From positions 203,895-267,894 of the forward strand of contig NZ_JAQQTG010000020.1 of assembly GCF_028561335.1 (NCBI RefSeq): a DNA stretch of 64,000 bases, given 5' to 3'. Below the pieces are notes generated by a model, which worked only from the letters and a program-made list of their open reading frames with translations, was not told the DNA's origin and did not search any database. Positions 43,299 to 51,975 of this stretch are shown here, piece after piece. The stretch's first letter is position 1. Each line of letters begins with the position of its first letter. The position numbers and the translations under genes are program-made. The DNA is from Aequorivita todarodis (GTDB lineage Bacteria; Bacteroidota; Bacteroidia; Flavobacteriales; Flavobacteriaceae).

Positions 43299-44303
43299 CT
43301 AATTTTTAACAAACTTTTTATTTATTAAAATCTTGTTACCGTCCAGGACTGTCAGGTTATATATTCCTTCACTCAAATTGCTGATATCAATCATTCCGTC
43401 AATGTTAATTTCAGTTTTTATAACTATACGTCCCAACATATCTGAAACCGCTATTGAATATTGGCTTAAATCTATTCCCGATGCGCTTATGTTTACCCTT
43501 TCACTTGCGGGGTTTGGATAAAGGGCAAAAGCCGAGGAATCAAATTCAGAAATACCTAAAGGAACTGATGGAAGTGCCAACAGGGCACCACCTAAGGGAC
43601 TTGCAACGTAAAGCCCAAAAGCGGGACCATTTGAATTTTGTGAAGGATCTAAAAATCCAGAAGCTAATACGGTCAAGGCCGCTCCGTCCAATCCTAAAGT
43701 TGCCAATGGAGCCTGATACCTTGCAACCGTAACCGTCCCCGTCTCATCTGTAATATCGAGGATATAATCTTCTGTTGGCAGCTCTAAGTAGCCCTGAAAT
43801 TCTGTGTATGATATATTATCTACCACAGTGCCCGCGCCTATTCCTGTTTCAACAACATCAACTGTTGGGGCATCGGTGGAACCATGGTGCACAAGTACAT
43901 CTACATTCGTTGGATCCATCGCCATTTCACGAGCCATTGGAAAAACCTGAAGACTTAGTGGCGGTGCCGGATTATAGCCAGTTGGACTAACAATACCGTC
44001 CGCTACCACAATATATTTTTCATTTTCAGTAAGCGTTACGGGAACTGTTAGTAATACATCGCCTACATCTGTACTGTTTCCAGGAGCTATACCTATATTA
44101 ATCTCTACACCTGCCGGAAGATCAAGAAACGGTGTGGCCGTTCTAAAAGCGAAATCATCTATAGCTAAATCTGAATTTATATAAACATCTACTTCTGCTG
44201 CAGCCGCATCGGCTGAGTTGTGTATCACTTGTACACGTGCTGTCTGTGCAATTGAATTGATTGTAAATAAAGCAATTGCAATAATTGGTAATACTTTTTT
44301 CAT
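43299..44303 (-). CDS. T9SS-exported DUF4397 protein
   Basis: A 334-aa secreted protein. The signal peptide ends near NSIAQ. Two DUF4397 immunoglobulin-like domains follow: RVQVIHNSADAAAAEVDVYIN with FLDLPAGVEINIGIAPGNS, then VDVLVHHGSTDAPTVDVVETG. The last 75 residues are a type A sorting domain (LYPNPASERVNI, VSDMLGRIVI, ending KKFVKN), so export is by T9SS. The domain is common in surface or cell-wall proteins of many bacteria, with no known catalytic role. Single gene between two terminators. Confidence 0.88.
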   Translation of the reverse strand: MKKVLPIIAIALFTINSIAQTARVQVIHNSADAAAAEVDVYINSDLAIDDFAFRTATPFLDLPAGVEINIGIAPGNSTDVGDVLLTVPVTLTENEKYIVVADGIVSPTGYNPAPPLSLQVFPMAREMAMDPTNVDVLVHHGSTDAPTVDVVETGIGAGTVVDNISYTEFQGYLELPTEDYILDITDETGTVTVARYQAPLATLGLDGAALTVLASGFLDPSQNSNGPAFGLYVASPLGGALLALPSVPLGISEFDSSAFALYPNPASERVNISASGIDLSQYSIAVSDMLGRIVIKTEINIDGMIDISNLSEGIYNLTVLDGNKILINKKFVKN

Positions 44304-44493
44304 AATAAATAGTTTTTAGTTCGAAGTAAAACTAAGAAACAAATCATTTTGTTTAATCTTTTTTCTGAAAAGTTTAACAAAATAATTTTAAGTGCTGAAT
44401 TACAGCTATCTATGAGTTATTCAAAAAGTATAAAAAGGATGATATTTTGGGAATGTAGAAAGAATTAAAAGCAAAAAACCATATTAAATAGCT

Positions 44494-44538
44494 ATAAAAG
44501 TAAAGCCCTCAATTGTTCATTAAGGGCTTTACTTTTAT
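44494..44538. terminator. Long-stem terminator
   Basis: ATAAAAGTAAAGCCCT at 44494-44509 is an exact inverted repeat of the sequence at 44523-44538, with a 13-base loop. It lies downstream of the MBL-rhodanese gene (minus strand). Confidence 0.8.
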
Positions 44539-44555
44539 GAATTTATTTTTTGAAA

Positions 44556-45938
44556 TTACAGGACGGGAATGCCAGCATTTTTAATCGCAGCAAAACCACC
44601 GGCAACATTCACCACATTGTGGATGCCCCGTTTTTTCAAGATAGAGGCGGCAATTACGGAGCGGTAGCCGCCCGCGCAATAGAGGTAACACTTGTCGCCA
44701 TCGGGAAAAGCATTAACATATTGGTTCAAAAAACCCAAAGGAGCGTGGGCCGCACAGGATATTCGGCCATTGGCATATTCGCCATCGTTGCGAACATCAA
44801 AAACAGGAATCTTATTTTCCAGTTTTTCCTTAAAGGTTTCCGCGTCAACGGATTCCAAGGTATCGATTTCCTTTCCGGCTTCTTTCCAGGCATCTATGCC
44901 TCCCTGCAAATACCCGAGGGTTCTGTCAAAACCTACTCTTGATAATCTGGTAACCGCCTCTTCTTCCCGTCCCGGAGGCACTACCAACAATATTTTTTGT
45001 TCCACATCTGCGAGCAACGCTCCCACCCAAGGTGCAAAACCTCCGTCCAGTCCGATAAATATGGAGCGTGGAATGTGGCCATCGATAAAGTCAATCTGAT
45101 TGCGGACGTCCAAAACAACGGCATCGGTCTCATTGGCCATTCTTTCAAAAGTCTCGGGGTCCAAAGGCGTTGTTCCCTGTGCAATTACCGCATCAAAAGA
45201 AGTGTAACCTTCGCGATTCATTTTAACGTTCATTGGAAAATACAACGGTGGCGGGGCTAGGCCATCGGTTACTTCTTTAATGAATTCCTCGCGGGTCATG
45301 TCTGCGCGAAGGGCATAATTCATCTTTTTTTGGTTGCCCAAAGTATCGACGGTTTCCTTCATCATGTTTTTTCCGCAGGCGGAACCAGCACCGTGGGCAG
45401 GATATACAATAACGTCATCTGCCAACGGCATTATTTTGGTGCGAAGGCTATCAAACAAAATTCCCGCTAAATCTTCCTGCGTTATCTCATTTGCTTTTTG
45501 GGCAAGATCTGGGCGGCCAACATCTCCCAAAAAAAGTGTGTCGCCAGTGAAGATTGCGTAGTCCTTTCCGTTTTCATCTTTCAGCAAATAGGTTGTGCTT
45601 TCCATGGTGTGGCCCGGCGTGTGGATGGCGGTAATAGTAACATCGCCCAATTTATAGACCTCCTCATCTTTCGCCAGAATAGCATCAAAAGACGGATTGG
45701 CGTGTGGCCCGTAAACTATGGAAGCTCCGGTCTGTTGTGCCAACGTAATGTGCCCACTCACAAAATCTGCATGAAAATGGGTTTCAAAAATATATTTTAT
45801 TTTCGCGTTGTCCCGCTGCGCACGTTCCAAATAAGGCCTTGTTTCGCGCAAAGGATCAATAATCGCGGCCTCGCCCTTGCTCTCTATATAATATGCTCCC
45901 TGGGAAAGGCACCCGGTGTAAATTTGTTCTACCTTCAT
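44556..45938 (-). CDS. Persulfide dioxygenase-rhodanese fusion
   Basis: A 460-aa protein: an ETHE1-type metallo-beta-lactamase domain (1-240) with THFHADFVSGH, TGDTLFLGDVGRPDL and YPAHGAGSACG metal motifs, then two rhodanese domains. The first rhodanese (about 255-350) has VVPPGREEEA in place of a catalytic loop and lacks the Cys. The second (about 360-460) has CYLYCAGGYRSVI with an intact catalytic Cys. Persulfide dioxygenases oxidise glutathione persulfide, or in organisms like this probably bacillithiol persulfide, to sulfite; the rhodanese passes sulfane sulfur. It acts in sulfide detoxification in the cytoplasm. BshB1 lies about 2 kb away. Confidence 0.9.
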   Translation of the reverse strand: MKVEQIYTGCLSQGAYYIESKGEAAIIDPLRETRPYLERAQRDNAKIKYIFETHFHADFVSGHITLAQQTGASIVYGPHANPSFDAILAKDEEVYKLGDVTITAIHTPGHTMESTTYLLKDENGKDYAIFTGDTLFLGDVGRPDLAQKANEITQEDLAGILFDSLRTKIMPLADDVIVYPAHGAGSACGKNMMKETVDTLGNQKKMNYALRADMTREEFIKEVTDGLAPPPLYFPMNVKMNREGYTSFDAVIAQGTTPLDPETFERMANETDAVVLDVRNQIDFIDGHIPRSIFIGLDGGFAPWVGALLADVEQKILLVVPPGREEEAVTRLSRVGFDRTLGYLQGGIDAWKEAGKEIDTLESVDAETFKEKLENKIPVFDVRNDGEYANGRISCAAHAPLGFLNQYVNAFPDGDKCYLYCAGGYRSVIAASILKKRGIHNVVNVAGGFAAIKNAGIPVL

Positions 45939-46082
45939 CGTTTTTCTGTTTTTTTACAAATATACGGATTGTCTTTTTCAAAAATTTGAAACAAAAAAAC
46001 CAAAGTGCCTATTTTCACAAAACTTTTGCATTAAGCCTTCCAACTTATTTTATCTTTACGCATTAACCTAAAAAAGAATATC

Positions 46083-46415
46083 ATGAAAAAAATCGCATTT
46101 ATTTTAATATCGTTACTGATCGTGGCATGTTCTACCGAAAATAAACAGGAACAGGTTATTCGCGAGCTGGCAAAAAAAGATGCCATTGAAAAATTGCAGC
46201 TGCCCGAGGGCACAAAATTTAATGACGAGAATATCGAACTGACCGAAACCGAAACTGGCGAAGCTTCCCTTGGTGTAACATATATAGTGAAGGTTACCGT
46301 AAAATCACAAGATAGGGAAGGCAATGAAATTTTAAAAACATATACTTTTAACTACAAAAAAATTGGCGAGGGTGGTTTGGCGCCAGAAGATTACGAACTC
46401 GTTTCTTTTGAATAA
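46083..46415 (+). CDS. Small lipoprotein
   Basis: A 110-aa lipoprotein with signal MKKIAFILISLLIVACSTE (lipobox IVAC). The mature part begins with a charged helix (NKQEQVIRELAKKDAIEKL), followed by a beta-rich segment ending KKIGEGGLAPEDYELVSF. No family recognised. A TATCTTTA at 46051-46058 may be its -7 promoter element. It is followed by the M28 peptidase after 18 bases, so the two are probably co-transcribed. Confidence 0.65.
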   Translation: MKKIAFILISLLIVACSTENKQEQVIRELAKKDAIEKLQLPEGTKFNDENIELTETETGEASLGVTYIVKVTVKSQDREGNEILKTYTFNYKKIGEGGLAPEDYELVSFE

Positions 46416-46433
46416 CTTTATCCCTCCAATTTT

Positions 46434-47444
46434 ATGAAGCTTCTTTTTTTAGCATTTCTTTCGCCCCTCATCTTCTCTTGCAATGCCACACAGAACAGTG
46501 CGCACCAACCGATAACCGGCATCGAGTATGCAAATACCATAACCGCCCAAGATCTTAAAAAGCATCTTTACATTTATGCAGGTGATGAAATGGAAGGGCG
46601 AATGACGGGAACCAAAGGACAGCGTATGGCAGCAAATTACATCCGCGATTTCTATGTGAAAGAAGGCATTAAACCGGCTCCGGGAACCGATAATTATTTT
46701 CAGAATATCCCGGCCGGGTTTTTTTCGGGAAGAAGAGATCCGCAACCTTCTGAAAATGTAGTTGCTTATATTAAAGGCTCCGAAAAACCAGATGAAGTTG
46801 TAATTATTTCTGCACATTTAGACCACGTGGGGATGGATAAGGAAGGAAATGTTTTTAATGGCGCCGATGACGATGGCAGTGGTACAGTTTCCATTTTGGA
46901 AATAGCCCAAGCCTTCCAACAGGCTGTAAAAGATGGCAATGGCCCCAAGCGCTCCATTTTGTTTCTTCACGTTACGGGAGAAGAAATTGGCCTGTACGGC
47001 TCGCGTTATTACACCGAAAATCCGCTGTTTCCTCTGGAAAATACGGTTTGCGACCTTAACATAGATATGATTGGCAGGATTGATCCCGAGAAAAAAGACA
47101 ATCCGAATTATATCTATTTAATAGGAAGCAATAAAATAAGCCAGGAATTGCAGGACGTTTCCACGGAAGTGAACAACAAATACACAAAGCTGGAGCTGGA
47201 TTACAAATATGACGACCCCGACGATCCGAACCGCTTCTATTACCGAAGTGACCATTATAACTTTGCGAAAAATAACGTTCCCATTATTTTTTACTTCAAT
47301 GGCGTACACGAAGATTACCACAAAATGACCGATACGCCCGATAAAATAGAATATGAATTGATGGCAAAGCGCGCGAAGCTCATATTTTTGACCGCTTGGG
47401 AAATTGCCAATCGCGAAAACAGAATTGCAATAGATAAGAAGTAG
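46434..47444 (+). CDS. M28-family zinc peptidase, lipoprotein
   Basis: A 336-aa metallopeptidase with a lipoprotein signal (IFSCNATQ). Zinc ligands are visible as SAHLDHVGMD (His, Asp), GADDDGSG, TGEEIGLYGS (Glu-Glu), NIDMIGRID and a last HYNFAKNNVPIIFY His. Members are aminopeptidases or related exopeptidases at the envelope. The DHYNF and HKMTDTPDKIEY stretches are typical of this family's C-terminus. It likely trims peptides for uptake. It follows the 110-aa lipoprotein by 18 bases. The stop codon overlaps a GGGAAACAGGACTTA repeat tract. Confidence 0.9.
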   Translation: MKLLFLAFLSPLIFSCNATQNSAHQPITGIEYANTITAQDLKKHLYIYAGDEMEGRMTGTKGQRMAANYIRDFYVKEGIKPAPGTDNYFQNIPAGFFSGRRDPQPSENVVAYIKGSEKPDEVVIISAHLDHVGMDKEGNVFNGADDDGSGTVSILEIAQAFQQAVKDGNGPKRSILFLHVTGEEIGLYGSRYYTENPLFPLENTVCDLNIDMIGRIDPEKKDNPNYIYLIGSNKISQELQDVSTEVNNKYTKLELDYKYDDPDDPNRFYYRSDHYNFAKNNVPIIFYFNGVHEDYHKMTDTPDKIEYELMAKRAKLIFLTAWEIANRENRIAIDKK

Positions 47445-47499
47445 GGAAACAGGACTTATGGGAAACAGGAAACAGGACTTAAGGGAAACAGGACTTTTA
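47443..47499. repeat. GGGAAACAGGACTTA tandem tract
   Basis: About three and a half units of (G)GGAAACAGGACTTA, one of them shortened. It begins at the stop codon of the M28 peptidase. Confidence 0.8.
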
Positions 47500-47609
47500 G
47501 AACATGACTGTTTGAAATAGAAAAATAGGGGCCGGTTAGTTGAAAAAACAACAAAGCTTTGATCTCTGAAACTTCAACTTGAAAGTTGAAACGTGAAAAC
47601 TGAAACGAA

Positions 47610-47639
47610 AAAATCCTCCCCAAAAAAGGGAGGATTTTT
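47610..47639 (-). terminator. Terminator of tRNA-His
   Basis: AAAATCCTCCC pairs with GGGAGGATTTT around CAAAAAA; read on the minus strand it follows the tRNA 3' end by a few bases and ends in TTTTTT. Confidence 0.8.
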
Positions 47640-47645
47640 ATTTCG

Positions 47646-47720
47646 GGTGGAAGACCGGGTTCGAACCGGCGACCTCTTGAACCACAATCAAGCGCTCTAA
47701 CCAGCTGAGCTACAACCACC
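47646..47720 (-). tRNA. tRNA-His (GTG)
   Basis: The minus strand shows a full cloverleaf: D arm TAGCTCAGCTGGTTAGAGC, anticodon stem CTTGA/TCAAG with loop TTGTGGT (anticodon GTG, His), T loop TTCGAAC, and the extra 5' G at position -1 that is specific for histidine tRNA. CCA is not encoded. Two U-U oppositions appear near the base of the acceptor stem (positions 5-68 and 6-67), which is unusual but not disabling. Confidence 0.93.
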
Positions 47721-47760
47721 ATTTATTGTGCTTTAAAACACAACTTCGCTAAGCGCGACC

Positions 47761-47783
47761 TACCTCTCTTGGTAGGCAGGCGC
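47761..47783. repeat. GCCTGCCT-type repeat, degenerate
   Basis: TACCTCTCTTGGTAGGCAGG, a relative of the 5665-5693 palindrome with one arm decayed. Confidence 0.4.
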
Positions 47784-47860
47784 AAATATAAACCAATATT
47801 TAAGGCTATGCAATACCTTCAAGAAAGATTTTGTCGGTTTCCTCAATATATCATCTTATT

Positions 47861-47884
47861 CACCAACACCCAGCACCCAGCATC
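47861..47884. repeat. CACCCAGCACCCAGCATC string, copy 3
   Basis: Minus-strand version of the GGGTGCTGGGTGC strings at 22347-22400 and 32051-32113. It touches the stop codon of bshB1. Confidence 0.55.
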
Positions 47885-48600
47885 TAAATTAAATCAAAAA
47901 TCGAAGCTACCGCAGGATATCGTTCAACAGTGAAACCTTCACCGTATTCAGTACCTATCAATCTGCCTAAATCTTGGGCACGGTACGTAATACTATCCCT
48001 AAAATTGGTTGAGGATATTGGAGTTTCAGGCTCATCAGCTTCTTTTCTGTGAAATTGGCTTTTGTATGCAAATACCGTTTCTAACTTTTTATCCAAAAAT
48101 CCGGTTACATCAACCACAAAATCGGGTTCGATGTTCTTCCATTGGATGTAATGGTAAACGTGCTTTGGCCGCCAAGCTTTTTGATGGTTGCTTTCATAAA
48201 TTGTTTCAATTTTTTGCAAACCACTTAAAAAACAAGCATCGCTGGCAAGTTTACTCGCCTTGCCGTGGTCAATGTGCCTATCGTCAATGGCGTTGCAAAG
48301 CACTATTTCTGGTTGGTATTTTCTAATGATTTTAATAATCTCCAATTGTGATGCGGCATTATTTACCAAAAAACCATCGGAAAATTCAAGGTTGTGCCGA
48401 AACTTAACTCCCAAAATTTTTGCCGCGTCGGCAGCTTCCTTGTCGCGGATTTTAGCCGTGCCACGGGTACCAAGTTCGCCGCGGGTAAGGTCTAAAATTC
48501 CTACCGTTTTTCCGTTGCTAATTTCTTTTGCCAAAGTGGCAGCACAACCCAATTCTACATCATCGGGGTGTGCGCCAATGGCGAGTATATCAATCTTCAT
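47884..48600 (-). CDS. bshB1: Bacillithiol biosynthesis deacetylase BshB1
   Basis: A 238-aa PIG-L/LmbE-type zinc deacetylase that removes the acetyl group from GlcNAc-malate in bacillithiol synthesis. Motifs: ILAIGAHPDDVELGCAATLA (zinc His-Asp-Asp), DLTRGELGTRGT, CNAIDDRHIDHGKAS (third zinc His region) and KSQFHRKEADEPETPISS. Length is normal for BshB1. The presence of the gene points to bacillithiol as the main thiol, matching the nearby persulfide dioxygenase. It stands alone or is co-transcribed with the upstream trans-sulfuration gene, which is 76 bases away. Confidence 0.92.
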   Translation of the reverse strand: MKIDILAIGAHPDDVELGCAATLAKEISNGKTVGILDLTRGELGTRGTAKIRDKEAADAAKILGVKFRHNLEFSDGFLVNNAASQLEIIKIIRKYQPEIVLCNAIDDRHIDHGKASKLASDACFLSGLQKIETIYESNHQKAWRPKHVYHYIQWKNIEPDFVVDVTGFLDKKLETVFAYKSQFHRKEADEPETPISSTNFRDSITYRAQDLGRLIGTEYGEGFTVERYPAVASIFDLI

Positions 48601-48676
48601 AAAAAAGTTTAAAGTTTATATGTTTATGGGTTTATAAGTTTAAAAAGCTGTCTGCGAGGGCGGCTATCTTTTTAAT

Positions 48677-49843
48677 TTAAACTAAATTTTTCTTTGAAAC
48701 CTTTTCGAAAGTGCCTTCCAAATCGGCAATTATATCTTCCGTTTCCTCAATTCCCACAGAAAAACGCAGCAAGCCATCGCTAATGTTTTGTCGCTTTCGT
48801 TCTTCCGCAGAAAGTAGCGCGTGCGAAGTCTTTGCAGGCGAAAGAATGGTAGATTCCACACCTGCCAAGCTCATGGACGGTTTAATCATTTTCAATCCTT
48901 TTAAAAATTCATCCACATTCAAAGATTCGTTTATTTCAAAGGAAAGCATTCCCGTGTAACCGCTCATCTGCTTCTTTGCAAGTCCGTGGTCTGGATGGGT
49001 TTTCAATCCGGGATAATACACTTTTTCAACCAAGGGGTGGCCGTCGAGCCACTTCGCCATTTTTTTGGCGTTTTCGTTTTGGGCCCTAACGCGGAGTACC
49101 ATGGTTTTCATGCTTCGCTCCAAAAGCCAAACGGTGTAGTCGCTAAGGCTTCCGCCCAGATTTTTGGCAAGGTTCCAGATTTTTTTAATGTGTTCCTCGC
49201 TTCCTGCCACGGCGCCTGCTAAAATATCACTGTGCCCGCCCATATATTTTGTGGCACTGTGAATCATAATATCTATGCCGAAATCGGCCGGGGTCTGGTT
49301 TACCGGCGAAGCAAACGTATTGTCTATCATCGTAATCAGGCCGTGCCGTTTTGCCAATTTTGAAATCATTTCCAAATCGGTAATTCGCATCAGCGGATTG
49401 GAAGGGGTTTCCACAAAAAGCACTTTGGTGTTCTTTTGAATTTTTTCAGAAAAATCCGCTTCCGAAAAACCTTCGGCAAAGGAATATTCTATTCCGAACT
49501 TATGGAATTCCTCTACCACAAAATTATAAGTGCCTCCGTACAGAGTTTGGGGTAGGACAACGTGGTCGCCTTTGTGCAAAAAAGCCAGCATCGCAGTACT
49601 TACGGCGGCCATTCCACTTCCGAAGATCAGCCCCGCCTCACACTTTTCGAGCCTTGCTATTTTCCTGCAAAGCGCTTCCTGGTTTGGGGTGTTGAAATAG
49701 CGCGGGTACCGCTTAACCTCCACATCTTCATACGCATAGCTGCTGGACATAAACAACGGCGAAACCGCGCCCTTGAATTGCTCGTCCTTCACCTCGCCAA
49801 TGTGGGTGCAGATGGTGTTGAGGCCTAATTTTTCGGATTTCAT
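48677..49843 (-). CDS. Trans-sulfuration PLP enzyme (cystathionine gamma-synthase family)
   Basis: A 388-aa PLP-dependent enzyme of the Cys/Met metabolism family. The start is the Met of MKSEKLGLNTICTHIG; the ATG at 49918 adds 25 residues without family character. Motifs: YFNTPNQEALCRKIARLE (Arg/Tyr), GSGMAAVSTAMLAFL, LFVETPSNPLMRI, DNTFASPVNQTPADFG and the PLP-lysine site HSATKYMGGHSDILAG. It could be cystathionine gamma-lyase, cystathionine gamma-synthase, methionine gamma-lyase or an O-acyl-homoserine sulfhydrylase; the sequence alone does not separate them. Two genes away from persulfide metabolism. Confidence 0.85.
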   Translation of the reverse strand: MKSEKLGLNTICTHIGEVKDEQFKGAVSPLFMSSSYAYEDVEVKRYPRYFNTPNQEALCRKIARLEKCEAGLIFGSGMAAVSTAMLAFLHKGDHVVLPQTLYGGTYNFVVEEFHKFGIEYSFAEGFSEADFSEKIQKNTKVLFVETPSNPLMRITDLEMISKLAKRHGLITMIDNTFASPVNQTPADFGIDIMIHSATKYMGGHSDILAGAVAGSEEHIKKIWNLAKNLGGSLSDYTVWLLERSMKTMVLRVRAQNENAKKMAKWLDGHPLVEKVYYPGLKTHPDHGLAKKQMSGYTGMLSFEINESLNVDEFLKGLKMIKPSMSLAGVESTILSPAKTSHALLSAEERKRQNISDGLLRFSVGIEETEDIIADLEGTFEKVSKKNLV

Positions 49844-49998
49844 TTGACTTATGTTTTTAAGGTTTAAAGATAGAGATTCCGTGGAAGAAAATCCCAAATA
49901 ACAAAGACCAAATTCCAAATGGATTCCAATTTACACGTAATAGATGTGATAACATTAAAGATGGATTTGATTATTTTAGTTATTTGAAAATGTAGGAT

Positions 49999-50279
49999 AT
50001 GGAATCTATCTGGTCTGAAACCGCAAAGCGGAACTACAAACAAAACCTGAATTATTTACTTGAAGAGTGGGGCTACAGCGTGATGAAAAATTTTATTCTA
50101 AAATTGGAAGACATTGTTGAAAAACTAAAAATGTTTCCAGAAATGGGCGCGTTTGATAAACAAATTGGTTATTAAAAAATATTGGTCGTGAAACAAATTT
50201 ATCTTTTTATGAAGTGAAAGACGAATGCATACATATTCTGGACGTATGGAACAACCATAAAAGACCCTATTGGGACTAA
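49999..50279 (+). pseudogene. Frameshifted ParE/RelE-family toxin
   Basis: The first 58 codons (MESIWSETAKRNYKQNLNYL through FPEMGAFDKQIGY) match the ParE-type toxin N-terminus. A stop then appears at 50173-50175 in this frame, beside an A6 run. From about 50169 the other frame continues with GRETNLSFYEVKDECIHILD and VWNNHKRPYWD, the usual ParE C-terminus, to a stop at 50277-50279. A one-base shift near the A-run therefore joins the two parts. Either the toxin is dead or the window has an indel error. Its 3' end overlaps that of the convergent helix-turn-helix gene. Confidence 0.75.
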
Positions 50280-50584
50280 AGAAATTCCTTCCTTATTTCC
50301 TCCATAAAATCACCGTGGTCGGTAAACTTTCCCGCTTCTATTTCGTTTCGGGAATTTAGAATGTTTTCCCTTATCTCTTTTAGAATGGCTTCCTTCGGAA
50401 ATAGAATATTTGTAAGTTCCTTTACCTCGGCCACGGTAAAGCTCCTCTCTTTCAATTTTCGGTAAAAAGTAGGTTTAGGAATTTGAAGTCTTTCAATAAT
50501 ATAAGCCGTTTTATAGGGCGAATTTTTTATAAGTTCTGGGAGTTCGTCCAAATAATTTGAATAGTCTGAAACTAATTGTATCAT
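50276..50584 (-). CDS. Probable antitoxin, helix-turn-helix protein
   Basis: A 102-aa protein. Residues about 15-60 form a winged or simple helix-turn-helix (KTAYIIERLQIPKPTFYRKL then SFTVAEVKELTNILFPKE). The C-terminus NEIEAGKFTDHGDFMEEIRK closely resembles the toxin-binding tail of ParE/RelE antitoxins, which often read GKFxSHEEFMKEI. The stop codon overlaps the stop of the damaged ParE-like toxin, tail to tail. Standard type II pairs lie head to tail, so this arrangement is unusual. The pairing is inferred from proximity and motif. Confidence 0.7.
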   Translation of the reverse strand: MIQLVSDYSNYLDELPELIKNSPYKTAYIIERLQIPKPTFYRKLKERSFTVAEVKELTNILFPKEAILKEIRENILNSRNEIEAGKFTDHGDFMEEIRKEFL

Positions 50585-50705
50585 TTTACGATATTTATAA
50601 TATCAAAAATAAGACTAATTGTTTCGATTGCAAAAATTCTGATGTAAATTTTTATGTTATTTCCTTTTTGGAAATTGGAATTTCTATTTTGGATTTTAGA
50701 TTCTA

Positions 50706-50713
50706 TATCTTTA
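50706..50713 (+). promoter_or_regulatory. -7 promoter element of hutI
   Basis: TATCTTTA differs from TAnnTTTG only in the last base and lies 26 bases before the hutI ATG, with TTTG at 50688-50691. Confidence 0.4.
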
Positions 50714-50739
50714 TAAAAAATTTTGTTTAAATCAATTCC

Positions 50740-51975
50740 ATGAAACTACTGCTCACCCATATAAAAGAATTGCTCCAAGTGCGCGAAAACTGCCCTGAAA
50801 AGTTAAGCGGAAAAGAAATGAAAGAACTCCCAACCCTCAAAAACGCTTGGGTTTTTATACACCACGGCGTGATAGAAGATTACGGAACTATGGACAAAAT
50901 GGGGCCGCACCAAGGTTTTAAGACGTTGGATTGCAGCGGAAAAATAGTGATGCCAGCCTGGTGCGACAGCCACAGCCACATTGTTTACGCCGGCAATCGG
51001 GAGCAGGAATTTGTGGACAGAATCAACGGTTTGAGCTATCAGGAAATCGCCGAAAAAGGCGGTGGAATCGTGAACAGCGCTAAAAAACTGCAACAAACCT
51101 CGGAAGAGGATTTGTACCATCAATCTGCGGCGCGACTTGAAGAAGTGATGCGCCTCGGCACTGGCGCCATCGAAATTAAAAGCGGGTACGGACTTACAAC
51201 GGAAGCCGAAATGAAAATGCTTCGCGTGGCTAAAAAACTGGATGAAGAATACCCCATTACCATCAAAACCACTTTTTTGGGCGCACACGCAATTCCCACG
51301 GAATACAAAGGCAACAAAGACGGTTATTTGGATTTGCTCTGCAACGAAATGCTGCCGAAAGTTGCCGAAGAAAAGCTCGCCGAATATGTGGATATTTTCT
51401 GCGAAGAGGGTTATTTTTCTGTCGATGATATGGAACGGATTCTTTCGGAAGGAAAGAAATACAACCTAATTCCAAAAGTTCACGTCAATCAATTCAACAG
51501 TATCGGTGGAATTGCGGCAGCCGTTAAACACAACGCTCTGAGCGTGGACCATTTGGAGGTGATGACAGAGAAGGACATTGAGGATTTAAAAGATAGCGAC
51601 ACAATGCCGGTGGCGCTTCCCTCCTGCTCCTACTTTTTGAGTATTCCGTACGCCCCCGGACGAAAAATGATTGATGCGGGCTTGCCTTTGGCACTTGCAA
51701 CAGACTATAATCCCGGTTCCACACCCAGTGGAAATATGAATTTTGTGGTGGCAACTGCCTGTATAAAAATGCGATTGACCCCCGAAGAAGCTATAAACGC
51801 CGCAACAATAAATGGCGCTTACGCCATGGGCCTCAGTAAAACCCACGGCAGTATTACCAAAGGAAAAACGGCAAATCTCATTATCACAAAACCAGTTCCG
51901 TCGTATGGTTATTTACCGTACGCCTTCGGCAGTAATCTGATTGATTCCGTAATTATTAATGGTAAAGAGGTATAA
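50740..51975 (+). CDS. hutI: Imidazolonepropionase
   Basis: A 411-aa amidohydrolase that opens the imidazolone ring, the third step of histidine degradation. Motifs: VMPAWCDSHSHIVYAGNREQEF (HxH metal site), GAIEIKSGYGLTTEAEMKML, TTFLGAHAIPTEY (third metal His), VHVNQFNSIGGI and LATDYNPGSTPSGNM (metal Asp). Length is normal. Its stop overlaps the start of hutG (TAATG). The other hut genes (hutH, hutU) are not in this window. A -7 promoter element sits just upstream, and the convergent HTH gene lies on the far side. Confidence 0.95.
   Translation: MKLLLTHIKELLQVRENCPEKLSGKEMKELPTLKNAWVFIHHGVIEDYGTMDKMGPHQGFKTLDCSGKIVMPAWCDSHSHIVYAGNREQEFVDRINGLSYQEIAEKGGGIVNSAKKLQQTSEEDLYHQSAARLEEVMRLGTGAIEIKSGYGLTTEAEMKMLRVAKKLDEEYPITIKTTFLGAHAIPTEYKGNKDGYLDLLCNEMLPKVAEEKLAEYVDIFCEEGYFSVDDMERILSEGKKYNLIPKVHVNQFNSIGGIAAAVKHNALSVDHLEVMTEKDIEDLKDSDTMPVALPSCSYFLSIPYAPGRKMIDAGLPLALATDYNPGSTPSGNMNFVVATACIKMRLTPEEAINAATINGAYAMGLSKTHGSITKGKTANLIITKPVPSYGYLPYAFGSNLIDSVIINGKEV

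Noticed and set aside
49999..50175. The first 58 codons as a complete small protein
   Set aside because: The ParE C-terminus continues in the next frame, so this is a fragment and not a separate gene.
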